This document shows, piece by piece, positions 9,880 through 20,406 of a stretch of DNA of 64,000 bases. Made by a program: the position numbers and the translations under genes. The stretch's first letter is position 1. Every line of letters begins with the position of its first letter. Under the pieces are notes generated by a model, which made no database searches, was not told where the DNA came from, and was given only the letters and a program-made list of their open reading frames with translations. Source of the stretch: an uncultured Bartonella sp. (GTDB lineage: Bacteria > Pseudomonadota > Alphaproteobacteria > Rhizobiales > Rhizobiaceae); contig CAMLON010000001.1 in the NCBI GenBank assembly GCA_946481695.1, positions 102,674-166,673 of the forward strand, written 5' to 3'.

Positions 9880-12324
9880 ATGCGTCAGGAATCATCCCCT
9901 TTTGATTTAACCACAGATGGAGCTTATCAAAGCCCGCATCTGGTGGAGATGTTTTCCCGACAGATCGGATCTTTTATCGGCATCGGCATATTGATTTTAA
10001 TCGGGCTTGCGGCGGCGGCTCTCGCAACATGGAATGTTGCCGACCCCTGTTTGAGTTATGCCAATGACAATCCGGTTACAAATATCATGGGATGGCCGGG
10101 TGCCGTCTTTGCCGATATTGCTATGCAATTTTTCGGGCTTGCAAGTGTCGCGGCTCTCCTTCCCCCATTTTTCTGGGCAGTACTTCTTATTGCCCAAAAA
10201 GATATAGGAAGGCTCGTACACCGTATATTCTTCTGGTTGATTTCCGCTTTCTGTTTTGCAGGCGTTATCGCTCTGGTTCCGCCTTTCGCACATTGGCCGA
10301 TGCCTATCGGGCTTGGGGGTGTTTTTGGCGATAAAATTCTGAATTTTGCCTATCTGTTTTTAGGATCGCTTCCGGCTGTTGTTTCAACCTCGATTATTGC
10401 TGCGGTTTTAGGGCCTTTGGCATTCTGGACGGCAGCTATTGCGGGAGGCGTTGTAGGGCGTCGTAATCGCAAGAAAAAAGCAAAATCCAGACGCAAACAG
10501 GAAAACCGCCTGCAAATGAACGAAGATGAAGAACCGGCTCGCGCCTCGTTAATGGTGACGGTTCTTGGCGGAACGATGCACCTGTTCTATTTGCTCAGGG
10601 CTGAAATCGGCCGGTTGTTTCATCGCAAGGAGCCTATGTTTCCCCCTGTGCCGAATAATTTTGGCAACGGCTCTTCGTCAAGAGGCCGGATTGAACCGGA
10701 TTTTTCTGCGCCCGATAGCGAACCGGACGAAATGCCATGGTCTGATCCGGAAGAAGAAGCCGCTGTTCCGCCTGAAGCCAAACGCAAAACGAAGTTGCAT
10801 CAGGCAAACGGGTTTGAATTGCCAAATGTCGACTTTTTAGCCGAACCGGAACTGATCGACAAAAGTGACCTCCTCACGCCCGAAGCTTTGAAAGAACGAG
10901 CCGGTCAATTGGAAAGCGTATTGGAAGATTTCGGTGTCAAAGGGCAGATTATCAATGCGCGTTCGGGGCCGGTTGTGACCCTCTATGAATTTGAACCGGC
11001 ACCGGGCATAAAATCGTCACGCATCATCGGATTGGCCGATGATATTGCCCGTTCGATGAGTGCCATATCGTCGCGCGTTGCTGTTGTGCCGGGGCGCAAT
11101 GTTATCGGTATTGAATTACCTAACCCGAAGCGCCAGATCGTTTACTTGCGTGAAATCATTGCAACACGTGATTTTTATGAAAACAAAGCCAAACTCGGTC
11201 TTGCTCTCGGCAAGACAATCGGTGGCGAAGCAGTGATTGCCGACCTTGCCAAAATGCCGCATTTGCTGGTCGCCGGTACGACCGGTTCCGGTAAGTCGGT
11301 GGCAATCAATACAATGATCCTTTCGCTTCTTTACCGGATGACGCCGGAACAATGCCGGATGATTATGGTTGATCCGAAAATGCTGGAATTATCAGTTTAT
11401 GACGGAATCCCGCATCTTTTGACTCCGGTCGTCACCGATCCCAAAAAAGCCGTTGTTGCGCTGAAATGGGCGGTTCGTGAAATGGAAGAACGCTATCGCA
11501 AGATGGCTAAAGTCGGCGTCAGGAATATTGACGGTTTTAATGAACGGGTGAGAGAAGCCGAACGTAAAGGCGAGCAACTTTCGCGCACAGTCCAGACCGG
11601 CTTCGATCACGAAACGGGAGAGCCGATTTACGAGACTGAAACGCTTGATCTTGCAACCATGCCTTATATTGTCGTTATTATAGACGAGATGGCTGATTTG
11701 ATGATGGTTGCGGGCAAGGATATTGAAGGCGCTGTCCAGCGTCTGGCACAAATGGCACGCGCTGCCGGTATTCATGTTATCATGGCAACGCAACGTCCAT
11801 CGGTCGATGTTATCACCGGTACAATCAAGGCCAATTTCCCGACGCGTATCTCGTTTCAGGTTACTTCAAAGATTGATAGCCGTACCATTCTTGGCGAACA
11901 GGGTGCAGAACATCTGCTGGGGCAAGGCGACATGCTTTTCATGATGGGGGGCGGGCGTATCCAACGTGTTCACGGGCCTTTTGTCGGGGATGAGGAAGTT
12001 GAACAAATCGTCCAGCATCTCAAAACGCAAGGGGCTCCAGACTATCTTGATGCCGTCACAGAAGAAAGTGACGACGACAGTGATGATGGCGTTTCCGGCG
12101 GCACAAGTCATTTCGAGGATTCGCAAGATCCTTACGATCAGGCGGTTGCAGTCGTTTTGAGAGATCGTCGCGTATCAACCTCTTATATCCAACGCCGGCT
12201 TGGCATTGGTTATAATCGCGCCGCTACAATCGTCGAGCGGATGGAAGAAGAGGGCTTGATAAGCCCTGCCAATCACGCCGGAAAGCGCGAAATTCTGGTT
12301 CCTGAAGAAGGTGAACATTTTTAA
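9880..12324 (+). CDS. ftsK: DNA translocase FtsK
   Basis: FtsK is the septal DNA pump that clears chromosome termini during division and activates dimer resolution. In 814 residues I see an N-terminal membrane domain with about four helices (30-190), a basic and acidic linker (about 195-330), a RecA-like motor with Walker A GTTGSGKS (466-473) and Walker B IVVIIDEMADLM, and a C-terminal winged-helix gamma domain (about 745-814, YIQRRLGIGYNRAA) that reads KOPS orientation sites. Length is typical for Hyphomicrobiales. It stands between amtB and lolA, as in relatives. Confidence 0.96.
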   Translation: MRQESSPFDLTTDGAYQSPHLVEMFSRQIGSFIGIGILILIGLAAAALATWNVADPCLSYANDNPVTNIMGWPGAVFADIAMQFFGLASVAALLPPFFWAVLLIAQKDIGRLVHRIFFWLISAFCFAGVIALVPPFAHWPMPIGLGGVFGDKILNFAYLFLGSLPAVVSTSIIAAVLGPLAFWTAAIAGGVVGRRNRKKKAKSRRKQENRLQMNEDEEPARASLMVTVLGGTMHLFYLLRAEIGRLFHRKEPMFPPVPNNFGNGSSSRGRIEPDFSAPDSEPDEMPWSDPEEEAAVPPEAKRKTKLHQANGFELPNVDFLAEPELIDKSDLLTPEALKERAGQLESVLEDFGVKGQIINARSGPVVTLYEFEPAPGIKSSRIIGLADDIARSMSAISSRVAVVPGRNVIGIELPNPKRQIVYLREIIATRDFYENKAKLGLALGKTIGGEAVIADLAKMPHLLVAGTTGSGKSVAINTMILSLLYRMTPEQCRMIMVDPKMLELSVYDGIPHLLTPVVTDPKKAVVALKWAVREMEERYRKMAKVGVRNIDGFNERVREAERKGEQLSRTVQTGFDHETGEPIYETETLDLATMPYIVVIIDEMADLMMVAGKDIEGAVQRLAQMARAAGIHVIMATQRPSVDVITGTIKANFPTRISFQVTSKIDSRTILGEQGAEHLLGQGDMLFMMGGGRIQRVHGPFVGDEEVEQIVQHLKTQGAPDYLDAVTEESDDDSDDGVSGGTSHFEDSQDPYDQAVAVVLRDRRVSTSYIQRRLGIGYNRAATIVERMEEEGLISPANHAGKREILVPEEGEHF

Positions 12325-12418
12325 AATATTTGTTTTAAGTTGCGGGCGCGTTGCCGCTCGCCGCCAATGTCATAGTGACGCCACAGGTTACTGCAAGAAT
12401 AAATGCAGGAGATAATGA

Positions 12419-13063
12419 ATGACAAAAACATGCGCATCCACTTTCAAAGTTTTTTATACTGCTATTGCTCTTGCAACAGCCGCAGTCACGACGGCTACTA
12501 TCATGACACCGCCAGCTTTTGCCCAGAACACCAATTTGGCTGCCCATGCACAGGATATTGCAAATCATTTTGCTGCAATCCAGACAATGACCGGTGATTT
12601 TATACAATTCAGTCCGAAAGGCGAAATGACCGAAGGAACATTTTATCTCGAAAGACCCGGTAAAATTCGCTTCAGTTATAAAAATTCGCCGGTGCGCGTG
12701 ATTACAGATGGCAAATCGGTAGCGATCAATAACCGTAAACTTGATACATGGGATCTTTACCAATTGTCGCAGACACCCATGAAGATGTTGCTCGATACAA
12801 AAATTGATCTGTCAGATGGCAAATTATTGAGTGTCAGTCAGGATCAAGGGTCAACGACAATTATTCTTGCCGATAAGACATTGGGCAAAGGGCAAATTCG
12901 TATGATTTTTGATTCCAAAACTTATGAACTTTTGCAATGGACCATTGTCGACAAACAAAATCTTGAGACAACAGTACAGATTACCAATGTTCGTAAAGGC
13001 GTCAGATTTGCCAAAGGAATGTTCGATATTCCCTATCAAAGAATTTCTATGAAAAGGAACTGA
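12419..13063 (+). CDS. lolA: Outer-membrane lipoprotein carrier LolA-family protein
   Basis: LolA shuttles lipoproteins across the periplasm from LolCDE to the outer membrane. The 214-residue protein has a Sec signal peptide with likely cleavage PPAFA|QN (after 35). The mature part has the LolA half-barrel features MTGDFIQFSPKGEMTEGTFYLERPGKIRFSY and a late hydrophobic VTL-type repeat pattern. AGGAGA is 6 nt before the ATG. The ftsK-lolA-xthA order supports the assignment. LolA-like proteins of this group are divergent, so the exact substrate range is uncertain. Confidence 0.85.
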   Translation: MTKTCASTFKVFYTAIALATAAVTTATIMTPPAFAQNTNLAAHAQDIANHFAAIQTMTGDFIQFSPKGEMTEGTFYLERPGKIRFSYKNSPVRVITDGKSVAINNRKLDTWDLYQLSQTPMKMLLDTKIDLSDGKLLSVSQDQGSTTIILADKTLGKGQIRMIFDSKTYELLQWTIVDKQNLETTVQITNVRKGVRFAKGMFDIPYQRISMKRN

Positions 13064-13502
13064 AATTAACTTTGATAAGTTAAAGCCGGACAGTCAAAAT
13101 ATATAACCTGATTTTATAAATCTTATTATAATTTATGTAAAAACGGACATATCCATTCTACAAAAATACAGAATAAAAATTAATTAAAATTAAGTATAAC
13201 AAGTTTTTATTTAAATTTTTTTGAATATTGCACTATGAATTTAATAAATATAGTTTTGAATTATTTTTATTATATTGATTCATTAAAAATAAGACCTGAT
13301 ATTTATTTATTAAAAGTCTTACCTGTTTTGAAAAGTCGCTCCCTATCACGGAAATAATTTTCCGGAATGGCCGGAATTCATGGCCTACTTCCGGTCAAGA
13401 AAATTCAGGAAACAATATGGTTCAGGCTAAAACTGGATTTTATCTCGTTTTGCGCTTAAAGAACCGGTAACCGCATTATTTCTCAATCAAGGTTCAAGTG
13501 TA
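13064..13502 (+). other. AT-rich gap between lolA and xthA
   Basis: No gene is supported. Bases 13090-13330 are strikingly AT-rich with long A/T runs, unlike the flanking genes. Near 13360-13400 there are three GGCC/CCGG-type short palindromic stretches, including TTTTCCGGAATGGCCGGAATT. The xthA promoter should lie at the right end, but I cannot place it. Confidence 0.5.
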
Positions 13503-14309
13503 ATGAGTTTTTCAATTGCTACATGGAATATCAATTCGGTTCGTTTGCGTTTGCCTCTTGTGCTTCAACTTTTGCAAAAGGAAAAGCCGGATGTTTTGTG
13601 TTTGCAGGAAACCAAATGTCCCGATGATAAATTCCCGTATAAGGCCTTGCGTGCGGCAGGTTATGAACATATCGCTGTTCATGGGCAAAAAGGCTATCAC
13701 GGTGTGGCAACCTTATCGTTGCGGCCATTCGAGGAGGTCGAGAAAAAGGAATTCTGTAACAAGCATGATTGCCGGCATGTTGCTGTCGTCATAAAGGCTG
13801 GTGACAAACATATCCGTATACATAATTTCTACGTTCCGGCAGGCGGGGATGAACCGGATCCCGAAATCAATCCCAAATTCCGTCATAAGCTTGATTTTCT
13901 GGAAGAAATGAAAGCCGTCAAAGCCGATATGGGCGACGGGCTTTCAAGCATTCTTGTAGGCGACCTCAATATAGCACCTTATGAAAATGATGTGTGGTCA
14001 CATAAACAACTTTTGAAAATTGTCAGTCACACGCCGATAGAGACAAAAACATTGATTGAACTTTGTTCTCAAGGTGGTTGGGTTGACTTGATGCGCAAGA
14101 AAATTCCCGAACCGGAAAAAATTTTTACATGGTGGAGCTATCGGGCCAAGGATTGGGAGACATCAAATCGCGGGCGCAGACTGGATCATATCTGGTCATC
14201 GCCGGATCTTGTACCACATATGCAGGAAATGGAAATATTGACCGAGGCAAGAGGAATGGAAAAGCCGTCCGATCATGTGCCGGTTATCATGCGTTTCGAC
14301 CTTGCTTGA
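13503..14309 (+). CDS. xthA: Exodeoxyribonuclease III
   Basis: XthA is an AP endonuclease and 3'-5' exonuclease in base-excision repair. The 268-residue length matches. Metal and catalytic motifs are visible: N10 in ATWNIN, Glu36 in LQETKCPD, GDLNIAP with the Asp/Asn pair, RRLDHIW, and the C-terminal SDHVPVI histidine. The ribosome site is weak. Following lolA is the usual order in related genomes. Confidence 0.94.
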   Translation: MSFSIATWNINSVRLRLPLVLQLLQKEKPDVLCLQETKCPDDKFPYKALRAAGYEHIAVHGQKGYHGVATLSLRPFEEVEKKEFCNKHDCRHVAVVIKAGDKHIRIHNFYVPAGGDEPDPEINPKFRHKLDFLEEMKAVKADMGDGLSSILVGDLNIAPYENDVWSHKQLLKIVSHTPIETKTLIELCSQGGWVDLMRKKIPEPEKIFTWWSYRAKDWETSNRGRRLDHIWSSPDLVPHMQEMEILTEARGMEKPSDHVPVIMRFDLA

Positions 14310-14454
14310 AAAAACGGGAATTGTTTCTATAAAGTCCATTGATTTGGTTGAACATGAACAAAATTTCACGAGATTTTCGTTTCTGTTTATGAAATAAGAA
14401 GCGCGGGAAAAACGTTTTTTGACTGTATGGTTTTTTGATCGGAGCAGAAAAATA

Positions 14455-15945
14455 ATGCGCAAATGCCGTTTGAAAACTGTCGGCCGATCAGCTCTTTTAC
14501 TGGTTATTCTTGCCGGAGGGGCAATGCTTTCGGGCTGTCTTGTCGGCCCTGACTATCAAAAGCCTGTTTTCAAACTTGATGCCAAGTGGAGTTCCGATTC
14601 CCGTGAAACACCTTCATCACCGCCGGAACTGGCAAACTGGTGGCAAAGACTGAATGACCCCTTGCTTGATAAACTTGTGACGGATGCCATTGCCGGTAAC
14701 AATGATGTCCAGTCGGCAAAAGCAAAAGTTCGCGAAGCAAGAGCAAGCTTGTGGCAGACGACCGGCACATTATTGCCAAGTATCGACGGCTCGGCTTCTG
14801 CCAATCGCAATAAATCTGCAGGCGGGCCTGAGCGCAGCCAGTATCGCGGCGGTCTTGATTCAAGTTGGGAAATTGATCTTTTCGGTGCCAACCGGCGGGC
14901 TGTTGAAGCTGCAAAATACGGTCTTGATGGTGCCAAAGAAGATATGCGTGCGACAATGCTGACCCTGATTGGAGATGTTGCAACCAATTATGCGGAAATA
15001 CGCGGGCTACAACAACAAATAGCATTGGCTCAACGCACGGCAATTGCCCAACGGCGCACCGCACAATTGACGAAAGATAAATTTGCCGCCGGTGCGGTTT
15101 CCCAGCTTGATGTCTCGAATGCCGAAGGTCAGGCTGCCACCACCGAAGCCGGTATTCCGCAAATGCAGGCCAATCTTGCAACAACAATCCACCGTTTATC
15201 GGTTCTGACAGGACAAAGCCCGACAGCCCTTAATGATGTCATGGCAAAAGCGGATAAAATCCCTGAACCGAAATGGCCGATTCCGGCAGGTGTTCCTGCC
15301 GATATATTATTGACGCGTCCGGATGTTCGTCTGGCCGAGCGGCAATATGCGCAAGCAACTGCCCGTATCGGCCAGAAGGAAGCCGACCGTTATCCTTCAT
15401 TGACATTGACCGGCAATATTTCAACGGCTGCGACCCAGCCGGGTGAACTCGGAAAAAGTTCTTCGATCAGTTGGTCGGCAGGTCCGGGTGTCAGCATACC
15501 GATTTTTGAAGGCGGGCAGAGAATGGCTGCTGTAGAGGTTGCCCGTGCCCAGCGTGACCAATCGTTTATCAATTATCGAAGCAGCGTGTTGACGGCATTG
15601 GAAGATGTCGAAAATGCACTCGTATCCATGAGCAAAGAAAGACAGCGCTCGGCTAAACTTGCCATTGCCGCCAATTCCTATGCCAAAGCATTGAGTTTAT
15701 CACGCTCGCTTTACCAAAGCGGCAATACCAGTTTTCTTGAACTGTTGAATGCAGAACGTTCCCATTATTCATCCGAACAGTCGCTGATTGAAAGCCGCGT
15801 TTCGATTACCAAAGACTATATTTCGCTCATGAAAGCATTGGGTGGCGGATGGAATGGTGCGGTTGACGATAAAAAACCTGAAATTGTTGACGGCTATACA
15901 GGTCCTCACATCAGAAAAGTTGAAGCAGAGAGCAAAACGCGATGA
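14455..15945 (+). CDS. Outer-membrane efflux lipoprotein (NodT/TolC-like) of a MacAB-type system
   Basis: This is an outer-membrane factor forming the exit duct of a tripartite pump. I start it at ATG 14455, with GGAG 10 nt upstream, giving 496 residues that begin with a lipoprotein signal and lipobox LSGC (Cys28). It has NodT-family features: the CLVGPDYQKP start of the mature chain, NWWQRLNDPLLDKL, two coiled-coil OEP repeats with long Ala/Gln-rich helices, and RPDVRLAERQ. Its stop overlaps the macA start by 4 nt (ATGA), so it is translationally coupled. A dedicated channel gene placed ahead of macAB is less common than reliance on a shared TolC. Confidence 0.88.
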   Translation: MRKCRLKTVGRSALLLVILAGGAMLSGCLVGPDYQKPVFKLDAKWSSDSRETPSSPPELANWWQRLNDPLLDKLVTDAIAGNNDVQSAKAKVREARASLWQTTGTLLPSIDGSASANRNKSAGGPERSQYRGGLDSSWEIDLFGANRRAVEAAKYGLDGAKEDMRATMLTLIGDVATNYAEIRGLQQQIALAQRTAIAQRRTAQLTKDKFAAGAVSQLDVSNAEGQAATTEAGIPQMQANLATTIHRLSVLTGQSPTALNDVMAKADKIPEPKWPIPAGVPADILLTRPDVRLAERQYAQATARIGQKEADRYPSLTLTGNISTAATQPGELGKSSSISWSAGPGVSIPIFEGGQRMAAVEVARAQRDQSFINYRSSVLTALEDVENALVSMSKERQRSAKLAIAANSYAKALSLSRSLYQSGNTSFLELLNAERSHYSSEQSLIESRVSITKDYISLMKALGGGWNGAVDDKKPEIVDGYTGPHIRKVEAESKTR

Positions 15946-17141
15946 AAGCAAAAAAAACAGTCACCATTATTATTGCTGTGATTGCACTGATCGTGCTTTT
16001 GATATTTATCCATTCGGTATTTTTCACCACGGCTGCGCCGACTTACATGACATCAAAAGTCAAAAGGGGAGATATTGAAGTCAGCGTTCTTGCAAATGGC
16101 ACGATAAAACCGCATCGTCTTGTCGCTGTGGGTGCACGCGCGACGGGTCGTATTATTTCTTTGAAAGTAAAACCGGGCAGTGTTGTCAAAGAAGGCGATC
16201 TGCTTGCCGAAATCGATCCGACAACGCAGACCAACGATTTGAAAAGCAAGGAAGCAGCGCTTGCCAATTATCGTGGCAAACTTGCCGAGCAGGAAGCGCA
16301 ACTCGTTCTTGCCAAACAGAATATGACCCGCCAGCAAACGATGATTTCGTCCCATGCGGTTTCCAAAGCCGATTTCGATGATGCCGATGCGCAAGTCAAA
16401 ATCCGTGCGGCACAGATCGACCAGTTGAAAGCCCAGATTGTTCAAGCGGAAGTCGATGTCGAGACAGCCAAAGTCAATCTCGGTTATACACGCGTAACAG
16501 CGCCGTCCGATGGTACAGTTCTCGCCACAGTCGTTCAGGAAGGGCAAAACGTCAATGCTGTCCAGTCGGCTCCGACGATTGTTATTCTCGGCGATTTGTC
16601 GGTGATGACGGTACGCGCGGAAATATCCGAAGCCGATGTAATCAATGTCAAACCCGGTCAGGACCTTTATTTCAATGTTCTGGGTAATCGCAAGCGACAC
16701 TATGAAAGCCGCTTGGAAAAAATCGAACCGGCACCGGAATCCATCCGCAATGATATCAGTTTCAATTCGTCGTCGACTGCTTCATCGAGTTCGTCAACGT
16801 CACAGGCCATCTATTATAATGGCACATTCAATGTGCCGAATGATGATGGTGTTTTGCGTACTTATATGACTGCGGAAGTCCATATTATTCTGGGGCGCGC
16901 TCAAAAAGTGCTGCTTATACCGAGTGACGCATTGAATGATGTTTCGGGCAACAAAGCTGTGGTCAATATTCTTGACAAGAATGGCAAGGTCGAAGCCCGC
17001 GACATTGAAACCGGATTGAATAATAAAGTCATGGTCGAGGTGGTTTCCGGACTTGAAGAAGGCGAAACCGTTGTAACCGGAGTGAGCAACGGCACTATGC
17101 CTTCTACATCCGGAAGCCGTCATCGTGTGGGGCCATTCTAA
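15942..17141 (+). CDS. macA: MacA-like periplasmic adaptor subunit
   Basis: This membrane-fusion protein links the MacB-type ATPase to the outer-membrane channel. The 399-residue chain has an N-terminal membrane anchor (about 6-30), a split biotinyl-lipoyl domain (VGARATGRIISLKVKPGSVV and VNLGYTRVTAPSDGTV), a coiled-coil hairpin between them (about 85-165), and a beta-barrel and membrane-proximal domain. A Ser-rich insert (about 270-290, SSSTASSSSSTSQ) interrupts the barrel region, as in some MacA proteins. The start codon overlaps the preceding gene; macB starts 3 nt after its stop. Confidence 0.9.
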   Translation: MKAKKTVTIIIAVIALIVLLIFIHSVFFTTAAPTYMTSKVKRGDIEVSVLANGTIKPHRLVAVGARATGRIISLKVKPGSVVKEGDLLAEIDPTTQTNDLKSKEAALANYRGKLAEQEAQLVLAKQNMTRQQTMISSHAVSKADFDDADAQVKIRAAQIDQLKAQIVQAEVDVETAKVNLGYTRVTAPSDGTVLATVVQEGQNVNAVQSAPTIVILGDLSVMTVRAEISEADVINVKPGQDLYFNVLGNRKRHYESRLEKIEPAPESIRNDISFNSSSTASSSSSTSQAIYYNGTFNVPNDDGVLRTYMTAEVHIILGRAQKVLLIPSDALNDVSGNKAVVNILDKNGKVEARDIETGLNNKVMVEVVSGLEEGETVVTGVSNGTMPSTSGSRHRVGPF

Positions 17142-17144
17142 ACT

Positions 17145-19124
17145 ATGGAAAACACTCACAAAGATGCGGTCATTGTGCTTAAAGACGTTATCCGCGAATT
17201 TCCCGCGGGCGAAACCAATGTACGTGTCTTGAAAGGAATTGATCTCACCATCCATAGGGGCGAGATGGTGGCAATCGTTGGCGCATCGGGTTCGGGAAAA
17301 TCGACCTTGATGAATATTCTCGGCTGTCTCGACCGGCCAAGTTCGGGAAGCTACAAGGTTTCGGGCAAAGAAACCTCGCAACTTTCCGCTGACGAACTTT
17401 CTGCGCTCCGGCGCGATCATTTCGGTTTTATTTTCCAGCGTTACCATTTGCTGGGGGAATTGACAGCACTCGATAATGTGGAAATTCCGGCGATCTATGC
17501 GGGGCGTTCCCCCGCCGAACGGGAAAAGCGCGCAACAGCGCTATTGGAACGTCTCGGTATGGGCGAGCGCATTACCCACCGTCCCGGACAACTTTCCGGC
17601 GGCCAGCAACAACGCGTGTCTATTGCCCGCGCATTGATGAATAATGGCGAGGTTATCCTTGCCGATGAGCCTACAGGCGCACTTGACAGCCATAGCGGCG
17701 AAGAAGTGTTGCGTATTCTGGAGGAAATTCACGCAGAAGGGCGCACGATCATTATCGTAACGCACGATATGTCAGTGGCCAAAAAAGCCGAACGGATTAT
17801 CGAAATCAGCGACGGGGAGATTTTGTCGGATAAACCGAACCAGCCGACAGAAGTAGCCACCGGTCATGCAGACGAAGTCGCAACAGAAGTTGTCAGCAAC
17901 AAAAAAATCGGACTCTTGAGATCATTTCTTGACCGCTTCCATGAAGCTTTCCGCATGGCCTTGTTGTCAATGAACGCCCATCGTATGCGGACGTTTTTGA
18001 CGATGCTTGGTGTTATTATCGGTATTGCCGCCGTGGTTTCGATGGTTGCTTTGGGAAACGGTACGCAAAAACAGATTCTTGAAAATATCAACAGTCTGGG
18101 AAGCAATACATTGAATATCTTTGCCGGAAAAAGCTTTGCCGATATGCGTTCGGGTAAAGTCACGACACTGGTTGATTCCGATGCAATAGCACTTTCCGAA
18201 CAACCTTATGCCGATGCGGTAACGCCGACGGTTACAACGTCGTCCACTGTCCGCTACGGGTCGATCGAATCGAACGTGACGGTCTATGGCGTGAGTGACC
18301 AATATTTCAAGGCACAAGGGGCAAAACTTGTTGAAGGGCGGTTGTTCGATTCGGAAAGTGTGCTTTCGCGTGCCACCGATCTTGTGGTTGAAAAGCAGGC
18401 CGTGCCAACGCTTTTTCCCGATAGCCATGAAAGCCCGATAGGCAAGGTGGTTCTGGTGGGAAAAGTTCCCACCCGTATTGTCGGTGTTATCGAGTTGCAG
18501 CAAATGGGGCCACCATCCGATACTTTGCAACTTTATTTGCCTTATACCACGGTGCAGACGCGTTTCCTCGGCAATAATACTGTTCGCTCGATTACGTTGA
18601 AAGTTGCCGATAATGTTGACTCACGTCTTGCGGAAGAGGCCGTCAAACGCTTCCTCGTCATGCGGCATGGCACTGAAGACTTCTTTATCCGCAATTCGGA
18701 AGAATTTCGTGAACAAGTCATTGCAAGCACACAAGTTCTAACTTTGCTTGTTGCCTCCATTGCTTTGATTTCTCTTCTGGTCGGGGGAATTGGCGTTATG
18801 AATATTATGCTCGTCACAGTATCCGAGCGTATCAATGAAATTGGTGTTCGTATGGCAGTGGGCGCGCGACAGAGCGATATTCTCCAACAATTTCTGATCG
18901 AATCTGTGCTTGTTTGTCTCATCGGCGGGGCTTTGGGGATTTTATTAGGACTTTCTGTCGGGTGGATTTTTGCAGTAAGCGGTGCGCCGTTTAAACTTGT
19001 TTACTCGACAGGTTCGATTATTATAGCTTTCATCTTTTCAACCCTCATTGGCATCGGATTCGGCTTTTTGCCCGCTCGTAATGCTTCAAAACTCGATCCT
19101 GTGGCCGCTCTCGCTCGCGATTAG
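17145..19124 (+). CDS. macB: MacB-like ABC transporter, fused ATPase and permease
   Basis: MacB drives efflux by mechanotransmission rather than by a classical transmembrane path. The 659-residue protein has an N-terminal ATPase with Walker [10 protein letters not shown] (46-54), signature LSGGQQQR (150-157) and Walker [12 protein letters not shown] (171-181). A first transmembrane helix near 285, a periplasmic MacB_PCD domain (about 310-520) and three C-terminal helices of the FtsX fold follow. Substrate (macrolide, peptide, toxin or lipid) cannot be told. It closes a three-gene operon inserted between xthA and ybaK and looks accessory relative to the surrounding conserved order. Confidence 0.93.
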   Translation: MENTHKDAVIVLKDVIREFPAGETNVRVLKGIDLTIHRGEMVAIVGASGSGKSTLMNILGCLDRPSSGSYKVSGKETSQLSADELSALRRDHFGFIFQRYHLLGELTALDNVEIPAIYAGRSPAEREKRATALLERLGMGERITHRPGQLSGGQQQRVSIARALMNNGEVILADEPTGALDSHSGEEVLRILEEIHAEGRTIIIVTHDMSVAKKAERIIEISDGEILSDKPNQPTEVATGHADEVATEVVSNKKIGLLRSFLDRFHEAFRMALLSMNAHRMRTFLTMLGVIIGIAAVVSMVALGNGTQKQILENINSLGSNTLNIFAGKSFADMRSGKVTTLVDSDAIALSEQPYADAVTPTVTTSSTVRYGSIESNVTVYGVSDQYFKAQGAKLVEGRLFDSESVLSRATDLVVEKQAVPTLFPDSHESPIGKVVLVGKVPTRIVGVIELQQMGPPSDTLQLYLPYTTVQTRFLGNNTVRSITLKVADNVDSRLAEEAVKRFLVMRHGTEDFFIRNSEEFREQVIASTQVLTLLVASIALISLLVGGIGVMNIMLVTVSERINEIGVRMAVGARQSDILQQFLIESVLVCLIGGALGILLGLSVGWIFAVSGAPFKLVYSTGSIIIAFIFSTLIGIGFGFLPARNASKLDPVAALARD

Positions 19125-19182
19125 TTTAGCCGATGGGCAATGGACCGGGTTGATAAATATTGGAACTTGAAGGAAGTCAAAA

Positions 19183-19656
19183 GTGTCAAAAACCACTCCG
19201 GCAACCGCCTTTCTCGATCACAATCATATCGCCTACGAGTTCATTACCTATCATTATGATCCACATGCAGACCGCGTTGGGTTGCAGGCTGCCGAAGCAG
19301 TCGGAGCAGATCCCGAAACGGTTTTTAAAACGCTGATGGTGAGCGTCGATGGCAAACCCCATGTTGCGGTTTTACCATCCGATCAGGAAGCCAATATGAA
19401 AAAGCTTGCTGCCGCTTTCGGTGGAAAACATGCCGAAATGTTGAGTGTTGAAGAAGCTGAAAAGCTCACCGGTTATAAAGTAGGGGGTATATCGCCTTTC
19501 GGACAAAGGCGGCATCTGCCTACGGTTTTTGAAGAAACGGCCGAATTGTTCGATAAAATTTATATCAATGGTGGCGGCCGCGGTTTTCAGGTGAAGCTGC
19601 GTTCGACAGATGCGATCAATGTCCTTTCAGCAAAAGTTGCCGATTTCAAACGTTGA
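19183..19656 (+). CDS. ybaK: YbaK/EbsC-family Cys-tRNA(Pro) deacylase
   Basis: YbaK removes cysteine wrongly attached to tRNA(Pro). The 157-residue length is right for the single-domain family. Features include the N-terminal TPATAFLDHNHIAYEFITY, the conserved lysine region ETVFKTLMV, and GYKVGGISPFG with the GxxSP loop that lines the active site. The start is GTG 19183 with AAGGAAG upstream. It is monocistronic, converging with the YdcF-type gene on the other strand. Confidence 0.9.
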   Translation: MSKTTPATAFLDHNHIAYEFITYHYDPHADRVGLQAAEAVGADPETVFKTLMVSVDGKPHVAVLPSDQEANMKKLAAAFGGKHAEMLSVEEAEKLTGYKVGGISPFGQRRHLPTVFEETAELFDKIYINGGGRGFQVKLRSTDAINVLSAKVADFKR

Positions 19657-19732
19657 ACAATGACGATAGATTGTCACCGAGTATCACTTTGCCAATTGTT
19701 GAACATTTAGGCTTAAACGAAAATCGCTTCTA

Positions 19733-20404
19733 TCAGAAATAGGCTCGCAACTCCGCACCGATAAATTTGATATATTCGCTTGCAAGCAGTCGTAATTCGC
19801 CCAATTGCCTGAGCAGGCTTTGTTCACCGGTTCCCTCGCTGATCGGATAGGCGATAAAGTCTATATCGGGCATCAAGCGATTCAATTCGCGTAAAGAACG
19901 CGGCATATGATAATCGTTGGTGACAATATAAACCTTTTGATAGTGATTTTTCCGGATCCAGTCGGTTGCTTCTTCCGCATTGCCCATTGTATTGATTGCT
20001 TCCCGTCCGAGATCCACACAGCATTGAAAGAGTTGCGGGTCGCTGTGGGTCACGCGTATCAAGGCCTGACTGTTGGTTGAAGGATTGACACCGCTGATGA
20101 GAAGCCGTCGACCCAATCCCTTGGCAAGCAGGTCAAGACCCGCTTCCATGCGACTTTCGCCGCCGGTCAACACAATTATTCCATCAGCCTCTGGTAACGG
20201 ATCGGGTCGGGCAAGACGCGATACTTTTTCGCTGAAATAGAAAAAACCGCTACCGAACAGAATAATACAAACGAGAATAAAAATGCTGACGGGTGGAAGA
20301 TGTTTGAAAAACCGTCTTTTCCAACGCAACAATTTTATCCGGCTTAAGCTTTTGTGCTCCGGTTCCGGATCGGAAATTTGTGCGTATAAAGTGTATTCGC
20401 TCAT
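19733..20404 (-). CDS. YdcF-family (DUF218) membrane protein
   Basis: This protein of the SanA/ElyC/YdcF family has 223 residues. It has one transmembrane helix (about 38-58) followed by a periplasm-facing DUF218 domain with ADGIIVLTGGESRMEAG and the VTNDYHMPRSL motif containing conserved Asn, His and Arg. The family is linked to envelope and peptidoglycan or undecaprenyl metabolism, but no reaction is established for this branch. It follows ftsX by 2 nt, so ftsE-ftsX-ydcF form one operon; this arrangement is common in Hyphomicrobiales. Confidence 0.85.
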   Translation of the reverse strand: MSEYTLYAQISDPEPEHKSLSRIKLLRWKRRFFKHLPPVSIFILVCIILFGSGFFYFSEKVSRLARPDPLPEADGIIVLTGGESRMEAGLDLLAKGLGRRLLISGVNPSTNSQALIRVTHSDPQLFQCCVDLGREAINTMGNAEEATDWIRKNHYQKVYIVTNDYHMPRSLRELNRLMPDIDFIAYPISEGTGEQSLLRQLGELRLLASEYIKFIGAELRAYF

Positions 20405-20406
20405 TG

